10,292 bases of DNA from Nitrososphaerota archaeon. Its GTDB lineage: Archaea; Thermoproteota; Nitrososphaeria; Nitrososphaerales; Nitrosopumilaceae. Under the pieces are notes generated by a model. The model had not been told where the DNA came from and ran no database searches. It was given only the letters and a program-made list of their open reading frames with translations. The position numbers were made by a program, and so were the translations under genes. Positions 5,636 to 10,292 of this stretch are shown here, in pieces; the stretch's first letter is position 1, and every line of letters begins with the position of its first letter. Location of the stretch: NCBI GenBank assembly GCA_028867395.1, contig JAGWGO010000034.1, forward strand, positions 1-10,292, given 5' to 3'.

Positions 5636-8611
5636 TTATATTGGGCTGACACTTTTTTTGAAATTGCCTAACTTGTGGATCCATTTGCTTGTCTCGTTCA
5701 TATCTTTTGAACTCTTTACGTAGAAAAATGATAGCGCTATGATGGACGCTGCAATGGCTGGACCGGCAACTACGCCTAAACCCACACCTGGATATTCGAA
5801 AGGTAGACTGCTTGAAGAACTCTTGCTGGTTGGCAAACCAGATGTTGTTGTAAGTATGCCTAGTGCGTCGGCTCCCTGCTCGACCAGAATGATGTCTCCT
5901 TGGGAGTCAGTTGTAATGTATTGTGTAAGTGAACTGGTGGATGGAATTGGAAATTCATTTGTCTCACCAGTTCTAGGATTTATCATGGATATCTTGTCCA
6001 GCGTATGCTGTGCTACCCATAGATCATGATTCATGTCAAACACCATGCCATATGGAAGATTCTGTTGGTTTTGATCTAGGGGATATTTTGAGAATGTTTT
6101 CAAAATTGGATCAAAGGCAGAAACTTGACGTCCATCATGTTCTGAAACGTAGATCCTCTCCGTAAGAGAATCAATTAAAATAACAGTAGGGGTTGCAAGA
6201 GTTCCATTTCCTGAAGGGTATTCTGTTATTGTATTATCAGACGGGTTTATTTTTCCAATCTTTCCTAATCCACTTTCCGCTATCCATATGTCACCGGTTG
6301 TATCATCTATCGCAAGTCCTAAAGGAACAGAACCAGATGCAAGCGGGATGGTTGTAAATGTCTTTTTTGAAGAATCAAATTTTAGGATCTGGTTTATGTT
6401 TGAGAGGCTTGAGACACTTATCCATACGTTATCACTGTTATCTATTGCAAGACCTGAGAGGATACTACCTTGTTGTACTGGCACATGGTATATTTGGTTT
6501 GCATTTGTGTCAGGATTATAGTTGCACAAGAGTTTTGATATGGGGTCTATATACCAAAGAGTATCGTCTAGGTTGTTCAATCCCATCAATGTTACATCAT
6601 TAATTCCCTGAAGGTTGTGTTCTTTGAAAGATTTTGAGTCCAGATCAAATGAGTATAATCTTCCACTCTTTATCTGAGCATCTCCAACCCAAACCGTGTT
6701 TCTTATCTTGTCATAGACGGCAAATAGTGGGCGACTGTCATTTTGAGGCAGCTTATACTCTTTGATGGAAGCAGAGATTGTATCGATTCTTGGAGTGAGA
6801 TATAGATCCTTGTATATTCCAATGATGTTAAGAGAGTTGGCAGCACTTTGCACTCCCTCTATCTGCATATTCCAGTGTCCTGCGATAGCAAACGTATTGG
6901 TATCAACGGAGAAGGTACCTTGTGATACTGGATTGGCATTTTCAACAATCGGGCCTATTCCTTTGTCAACTTGTGTGTAGGTAAGTCTTACAGAATCCAT
7001 TGGTATGAGATTTCCATGTGTATCTAGGAAGGATATTTTCAGGTTGTTACTTCCTGCATAATATGGATCAATTGTTAGCAGTACTCTTGTACCATTCTGA
7101 GCATATGCAGTCTCTGTGTATGTGTTGGTATTTTCAGCAACCGCAAAGGCAGCGGAAGGTGAAATTTGTTGAAGTTGGTTTTGAAATTGGGTTGGAGGAA
7201 GGCCAGAATCTACAAGTACAGAAACAGAGGCAAGCAGCACAATTCCGATGAGTGCTTCTATCAATATGTTTGAATGAAACCTTGATTCGAGTCGCTTGAC
7301 TTCAGCAAGATCTATTTGTGTCCCGCTGGCTTGAGTCGAAATCGATTTTACCTTGGCAAAGGCCTTGCTTCTTGTTGCAATCTCATGATATCCTCCCATT
7401 GCAATCATTCCGGCAGCAAGCGATAGCTTTACTATCAATATCTGCCCGTATACGGAAGCCAAAGTTAGGGAAAGACTGGTTTCGAGTGTGTAGAGAAGAG
7501 TAGGTCCAGTAACAGCAACGACGCCGAGAACCGCAATCACAAGCAACGTGAATCGGGGAATCATAAATGAAATGACGGCGAGTTTGAGGAAATGATCTTC
7601 GGATCTTTTCAATGCGGGAAGAACAACAAAGGCTCCGTATACAAGACCGCCTATCCAAAACGATGCTGCAACATCATGTACGAAATCAAGTACTGGAGGC
7701 AATGAAAGTCCTGTTGCAGCTGCATGGCTTATCAGGGACTCGGTAGCGAGAATTCCAATACCTAGGCCAAATATCGCCCATTTCCATGAATTGGTTGATA
7801 CTATGTTCGAATTCTTCTGCGTGTGATACCAGGTATACGCAATTACAATAAGAGCTCCAGAAAGTGTCATTCGTAAGATCCATGACTGTCCAAATTTGGT
7901 TAGGATTGCATCAGAAAGCGAGGCGTTGATCGAAACCGCTTCAGCAACAATCATAGCAATATTTGCCACAAATAGAATGGCTGCACCAATTAGGATAATC
8001 ATTGCAGTTTGTTTCTCAATATGTATACGCGTCCTTGACATAACTTGTGAAAGCCAGGGAATCATGGCAATTGGTTTCCACATCCAAAGAGACAAAAATG
8101 AGGATCCAACAATAATGACCTCTCCTAGAAGAGCGGGAAATCTTGCTACCACAAAGGGAATAGAAATGATATCATATATGCTAACAGCAGTTGTCGCTGA
8201 GGTTTTCTGTGGTACGGCTTCTCCCACTCCAAAGACGAAAGCACCTTCTGTGACATGACCGTCTGTCTGATCTAACACCTTCCATGACGCAGTGTATACT
8301 CCATTCGGTATGCTAGACGGAAGTGTAACGCTAAGAACTTCCTGATTTGTACCTACAAAATGATCATCTTTGTTGTCGATTTCCTTTCCATTTGAATCGA
8401 GTACCTTTATCTTACTATAGTGAATGTCGATTGGGTCGCTAAATGTTGCACTGACCGAACCTGGAGACGAGGAAAGGGATTGACCATTTGTAGGATTGCT
8501 TGCAATAACCAAGGCATGACCATATGAGTGAGGCATGTTAGGTGCAAGAGCGACGACAAAACATGCAAGCAGTGCTAGTGCAAGTAGAGGTATTGACTTT
8601 TTCTTTGTCAC
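5636..8611 (-). CDS. CopC-CopD copper protein fused to an extracytoplasmic seven-repeat beta-propeller
   Basis: Order of parts: signal peptide (1-31); CopC domain (32-131); CopD-type membrane domain with about eight helices (about 155-467); an extracytoplasmic beta domain (about 480-600); a Vgb/NHL-like propeller (about 617-922); a Ser-rich linker; a last membrane helix (about 944-964) and a basic cytoplasmic tail. In the CopC part, H32 would be the mature N-terminus and D117-G118-H119 follows in TDGHVTEG, matching the His1/Asp/His Cu(II) site of known CopC proteins. The CopD part carries the family segment HDVAASFWIGGL (312-323) and SHAA (295-298). The propeller shows seven repeats with 'gLaiD...d-x-W-v/i...i.k.d...t...yp', beginning near 631, 677, 720, 765, 809, 855 and 901. 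CopC-CopD fusions are known and act in copper uptake or homeostasis; direction is not settled here. The GTG start overlaps the previous stop by 4 bases (GTGA), so both genes are coupled. The propeller is unlikely to be an antibiotic lyase. Confidence 0.88.
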   Translation of the reverse strand: MTKKKSIPLLALALLACFVVALAPNMPHSYGHALVIASNPTNGQSLSSSPGSVSATFSDPIDIHYSKIKVLDSNGKEIDNKDDHFVGTNQEVLSVTLPSSIPNGVYTASWKVLDQTDGHVTEGAFVFGVGEAVPQKTSATTAVSIYDIISIPFVVARFPALLGEVIIVGSSFLSLWMWKPIAMIPWLSQVMSRTRIHIEKQTAMIILIGAAILFVANIAMIVAEAVSINASLSDAILTKFGQSWILRMTLSGALIVIAYTWYHTQKNSNIVSTNSWKWAIFGLGIGILATESLISHAAATGLSLPPVLDFVHDVAASFWIGGLVYGAFVVLPALKRSEDHFLKLAVISFMIPRFTLLVIAVLGVVAVTGPTLLYTLETSLSLTLASVYGQILIVKLSLAAGMIAMGGYHEIATRSKAFAKVKSISTQASGTQIDLAEVKRLESRFHSNILIEALIGIVLLASVSVLVDSGLPPTQFQNQLQQISPSAAFAVAENTNTYTETAYAQNGTRVLLTIDPYYAGSNNLKISFLDTHGNLIPMDSVRLTYTQVDKGIGPIVENANPVSQGTFSVDTNTFAIAGHWNMQIEGVQSAANSLNIIGIYKDLYLTPRIDTISASIKEYKLPQNDSRPLFAVYDKIRNTVWVGDAQIKSGRLYSFDLDSKSFKEHNLQGINDVTLMGLNNLDDTLWYIDPISKLLCNYNPDTNANQIYHVPVQQGSILSGLAIDNSDNVWISVSSLSNINQILKFDSSKKTFTTIPLASGSVPLGLAIDDTTGDIWIAESGLGKIGKINPSDNTITEYPSGNGTLATPTVILIDSLTERIYVSEHDGRQVSAFDPILKTFSKYPLDQNQQNLPYGMVFDMNHDLWVAQHTLDKISMINPRTGETNEFPIPSTSSLTQYITTDSQGDIILVEQGADALGILTTTSGLPTSKSSSSSLPFEYPGVGLGVVAGPAIAASIIALSFFYVKSSKDMNETSKWIHKLGNFKKSVSPI

Positions 8612-9363
8612 ACCTGATGACTTCCGTTTCTGCGATTTAGTGCGTAAACTGCAATTACAATTCCTGCAATCCCAGTCCCAATACCAATCCCAGATACTAT
8701 GAAGAGCTCATCAGTTACATTTTTTAGATTTTGATATGATTGTTGAATCGTCAAGACATTTTGGTTGGTCGAGTTGGCAAGATTCTTTGCATCATTGATA
8801 TCGTTTGCAAGCTGATTTACTATTGACGCAAATTGAGATCCTGGCATGACAGATGTAGCGGAAGTGGTACCTTGAGTCGATGGATTACTTGGTAATGTGG
8901 TGGTGGATCTAAGAGGTGGAAAATAATAGTTATCCTTGCTCTCTACCTGATCAAGCGGGAATGTTCCATTGTCAAGTGTTTGTCCATCAATGTTTCCAGT
9001 CAAGATGATGTAATATGAGCCAAGCTGCGTTGGAACTATGGTAGTAACATATTCTCCTGGGGTGTCATCGCTTGGAGTAGTACTAAGTGTCTTTGTGATG
9101 CCCCCATATTTGATTGTGACAGTAACATTGTCAAGTGCGATATCTGCAATAGGTTGAGCATTGCTACCACTTCCCTTAGTTACTGTTATTTGTACTTGAT
9201 TGGTATCTCCGACAAGGGGAGGTTCGTTTGCAAGACCTACCTTAACAGTAATATCTCCAAAGGTTTTCTCTACATGCGCAGACGCAGGAGTGATTAACAA
9301 AGTGGATACTACAACTAATGATAACACGATAACAATAGGGATAATTATTTTCTTACTTTTCAA
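8608..9363 (-). CDS. Exported, membrane-anchored copper-locus protein with mature N-terminal histidine
   Basis: The protein has a signal peptide (KSKK, then a hydrophobic run to about 24) with a good cleavage site after ASA at 27-29. This leaves H30 as the first mature residue (HVEKTFGDITV). Residues 30-140 look like a single Ig/YtkA-like beta-sandwich (PPLVGDTNQVQITVTK, then LGSYYIILTG). A Ser/Thr/Pro linker (about 150-178) and a helical, Asn/Gln-rich stalk (about 179-218) lead to one membrane helix (about 222-242) and the basic end NRRNGSHQV. The protein thus stands outside the cell with a short inner tail. Its stop overlaps the start of the CopC-CopD gene by 4 bases, making it the first gene of that operon. 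A copper-binding or copper-delivery role is inferred from context and the N-terminal His; no exact family is claimed. The start is TTG; no in-frame ATG exists upstream or within the signal peptide. Confidence 0.77.
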   Translation of the reverse strand: MKSKKIIIPIVIVLSLVVVSTLLITPASAHVEKTFGDITVKVGLANEPPLVGDTNQVQITVTKGSGSNAQPIADIALDNVTVTIKYGGITKTLSTTPSDDTPGEYVTTIVPTQLGSYYIILTGNIDGQTLDNGTFPLDQVESKDNYYFPPLRSTTTLPSNPSTQGTTSATSVMPGSQFASIVNQLANDINDAKNLANSTNQNVLTIQQSYQNLKNVTDELFIVSGIGIGTGIAGIVIAVYALNRRNGSHQV

Positions 9364-9390
9364 TTTCTAACATGAAAAAACATTTGTTCG

Positions 9391-9400
9391 CTTAAATATG
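9391..9400 (-). promoter_or_regulatory. TATA-like box of the exported-protein/CopC-CopD operon
   Basis: CATATTTAAG on the - strand is centred 33 bases before the TTG at 9363, predicting a leader of only about 7 bases. TGTACCA lies at 9410-9404, just upstream of the box, in the same relative place as in the promoter of the four-helix/regulator operon. Confidence 0.45.
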
Positions 9401-9416
9401 TTCTGGTACAAAAATA

Positions 9417-9431
9417 GATTGCAGTGCAATC
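9417..9431. repeat. Perfect dyad GATTGCA-G-TGCAATC in the divergent promoter region
   Basis: Seven-base arms surround one base, about 20 bases upstream of the TATA box of the - strand operon. It is the first of four dyads within 72 bases between the divergent genes and the one with the highest GC content. It is a likely operator, by position and symmetry only. Confidence 0.45.
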
Positions 9432-9432
9432 G

Positions 9433-9446
9433 TTGAAATATTTCAA
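9433..9446. repeat. Perfect palindrome TTGAAAT-ATTTCAA
   Basis: This 14-base palindrome has no spacer and starts two bases after the previous dyad. Its half-site (TTGAA) is close to the TTTGA/TCAAA half-sites of the neighbouring dyads. AT-rich palindromes arise easily by chance, so the case rests on the clustering. Confidence 0.35.
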
Positions 9447-9454
9447 GATATAAT

Positions 9455-9470
9455 TCAAAAATTTTTTTGA
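9455..9470. repeat. Dyad TCAAAAA-TT-TTTTTGA
   Basis: This 16-base AT-rich dyad includes a run of seven T. It could be an operator half-site pair, a flexible A-T tract, or simply low-complexity sequence. Confidence 0.3.
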
Positions 9471-9473
9471 TGT

Positions 9474-9488
9474 GTTTGATGCTCAAAC
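9474..9488. promoter_or_regulatory. Candidate operator: dyad GTTTGA-TGC-TCAAAC next to the TATA box
   Basis: Six-base arms surround three bases, ending about four bases before the TATA-like box of the Met-rich protein gene. The half-sites (TTTGA/TCAAA) are the same pentamers as in the dyad at 5471-5487 but in the opposite order. Its position suits a regulator acting on TBP/TFB loading. Confidence 0.4.
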
Positions 9489-9492
9489 CAAA

Positions 9493-9504
9493 ATATATTA
9501 AAAG
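9493..9504 (+). promoter_or_regulatory. TATA-like box of the Met-rich exported protein gene
   Basis: ATATATTAAAAG lies before the ATG at 9526, its second half centred about 26 bases upstream. It predicts a leaderless or nearly leaderless mRNA, diverging from the copper operon. Confidence 0.5.
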
Positions 9505-9525
9505 ACAGCCAACAAGATTATTATA

Positions 9526-10292
9526 ATGAAAAAGGCATTCGCAGTTTCAATAATGATGCTTATAGCTAGCGGTATTCTTGCAGGGCATCCTGCTTTTGCT
9601 CATAACTTTGCACAAAACTCTGACGCAGACTTGATTGCAAAAATTCAAGAGTCTAAAGCAGAATCCAAATTGATTGCAAATAACATATCCAATAGCTCTG
9701 TAGCGCAGTGGCATATCTCAAAAAGCCAAGAATATTGGGGAAGCAATGAGATGAGCCTGCTCGACCAAAAAGACTCTAGTCTTGCTAGTCAAATATCCAC
9801 AGACATGGATGACTTGTATTCCATGGCAGGGCAGCAAAATACTGATCCCACTATCGCAAATCAAAAAGCAGATACTCTAAACCATCTCTTGGACCAAGCA
9901 GAGCCAGAAATGACAAGCAGTTCATCACAAAACAACGCGACGGTGCAAGCATTGGCTATGGTTGACGTACTAAATGAGGTCTTGAAGGATTATGGCGCCG
10001 CTATAGGATCATCAGTTGACCTTACCAACATGAATAACATGAACATGTCAGGCATGTCGTCCTCTGGCAGCATGCAAGGCATGTCAGGAATGTCAAGCGC
10101 GCCAATTGTTAATGATGCAGCGTACCAAAGTGCACAAGCCCTTACAAGTACTGCTCAAACCATGTTTAGCAATTTACAGTCGATTGCACCAACTAGTGCA
10201 TCTCCTTATCTTACCAAAGCAGGACCTGCACTTAGTGACCTAAAACAAAAAATTGACTCAAAGAGTTCTGGTAATGATGTGATGACTGTAGT
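9526..10292 (+). CDS. Exported methionine-rich protein, probable copper binder (partial, cut by window end)
   Basis: The open frame runs from ATG 9526 to the window edge without a stop (255 complete codons), so the C-terminus is missing. A clear signal peptide (MKKAFAVSIMMLIASGILAG) should be cut after AFA at 23-25, leaving H26 (HNFAQ) as mature N-terminus. The mature part looks mostly helical, polar and rich in Gln, Ser, Ala and Asp. Residues 169-189 contain seven Met (169, 172, 174, 177, 183, 186, 189) separated by Asn, Ser and Gly, the spacing seen in Met motifs that bind Cu(I) in periplasmic copper proteins. There are few cysteines or histidines elsewhere (H63, H120). The gene diverges from the CopC-CopD operon, with candidate operators in the shared spacer. 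A role as extracytoplasmic copper buffer or carrier is inferred; I do not recognise a named family. The start is supported by the signal peptide and a TATA-like box about 26 bases upstream. Confidence 0.8.
   Translation, partial: MKKAFAVSIMMLIASGILAGHPAFAHNFAQNSDADLIAKIQESKAESKLIANNISNSSVAQWHISKSQEYWGSNEMSLLDQKDSSLASQISTDMDDLYSMAGQQNTDPTIANQKADTLNHLLDQAEPEMTSSSSQNNATVQALAMVDVLNEVLKDYGAAIGSSVDLTNMNNMNMSGMSSSGSMQGMSGMSSAPIVNDAAYQSAQALTSTAQTMFSNLQSIAPTSASPYLTKAGPALSDLKQKIDSKSSGNDVMTV

Noticed and set aside
5790..6790. Propeller as a virginiamycin B lyase (antibiotic resistance)
   Set aside because: The repeats resemble Vgb, but they sit within a copper membrane protein and the catalytic His/Glu set cannot be confirmed. 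A structural or docking role is more likely.
5739..8258. Several + strand frames of 60-120 codons across the CopC-CopD gene
   Set aside because: All lie opposite a well-supported 991-codon gene and show no domains or promoters.
9417..9488. Dyads as ends of an insertion sequence or CRISPR repeats
   Set aside because: The four dyads differ in sequence, no transposase or spacer pattern is present, and they lie exactly between two divergent promoters.

Overview
The window looks like chromosomal DNA of an archaeon, most likely a mesophilic Nitrososphaerota (Thaumarchaeota, the ammonia-oxidiser lineage). The support is AT-rich DNA, TATA-like boxes about 25 bases before start codons with almost no leader, several GTG and TTG starts, one-component winged-helix regulators, a stand-alone Lrp/AsnC ligand-binding (RAM) domain, secreted proteins with 'YAQ'-type signal peptides, a PEF-type C-terminal sorting tail, and a CopC/CopD copper locus. 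The phylum is inferred from gene content and style. Genus cannot be fixed from the sequence alone.

Left part (1-3037, + strand): four apparently independent genes, each with its own TATA-like box. They are a membrane-tethered winged-helix regulator (81-767), a secreted SIMPL/DUF541-domain protein (903-1694), a 76-residue RAM-domain protein with a TTG start (1771-2001), and a radical SAM enzyme with extra C-terminal cysteines (2090-3037). The last ends two bases from the convergent gene that follows.

Right part (3040-10292) is mainly a copper-handling neighbourhood, mostly on the - strand. Reading in the direction of transcription it holds a 251-residue exported protein anchored by a C-terminal helix. 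Its stop overlaps by 4 bases the start of a 991-residue CopC-CopD protein, which carries an extra extracytoplasmic seven-repeat beta-propeller. After a 194-base gap comes a four-helix membrane protein followed by a tandem winged-helix regulator whose best start lies one base beyond the previous stop. After another 100 bases comes a large secreted protein with a PEFPFA-type C-terminal anchor. Diverging from this block on the + strand, and cut by the window edge, is an exported protein with a methionine-rich stretch (seven Met in 21 residues) of the kind that binds Cu(I).

Working model (inference): the exported His- and Met-rich proteins bind copper outside the membrane, the CopC-CopD fusion passes it to or across the membrane, and the four-helix protein plus winged-helix pair may sense and regulate. 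Ammonia oxidisers need much copper for ammonia monooxygenase and multicopper oxidases. Perfect short dyads sit beside the TATA boxes of the two regulated-looking promoters (5471-5487 and a cluster at 9417-9488), and TGTACCA occurs at the same place upstream of two of the - strand TATA boxes. No tRNA, rRNA, CRISPR array, insertion sequence or other mobile element was seen, and no gene-free stretch exceeds 300 bases.
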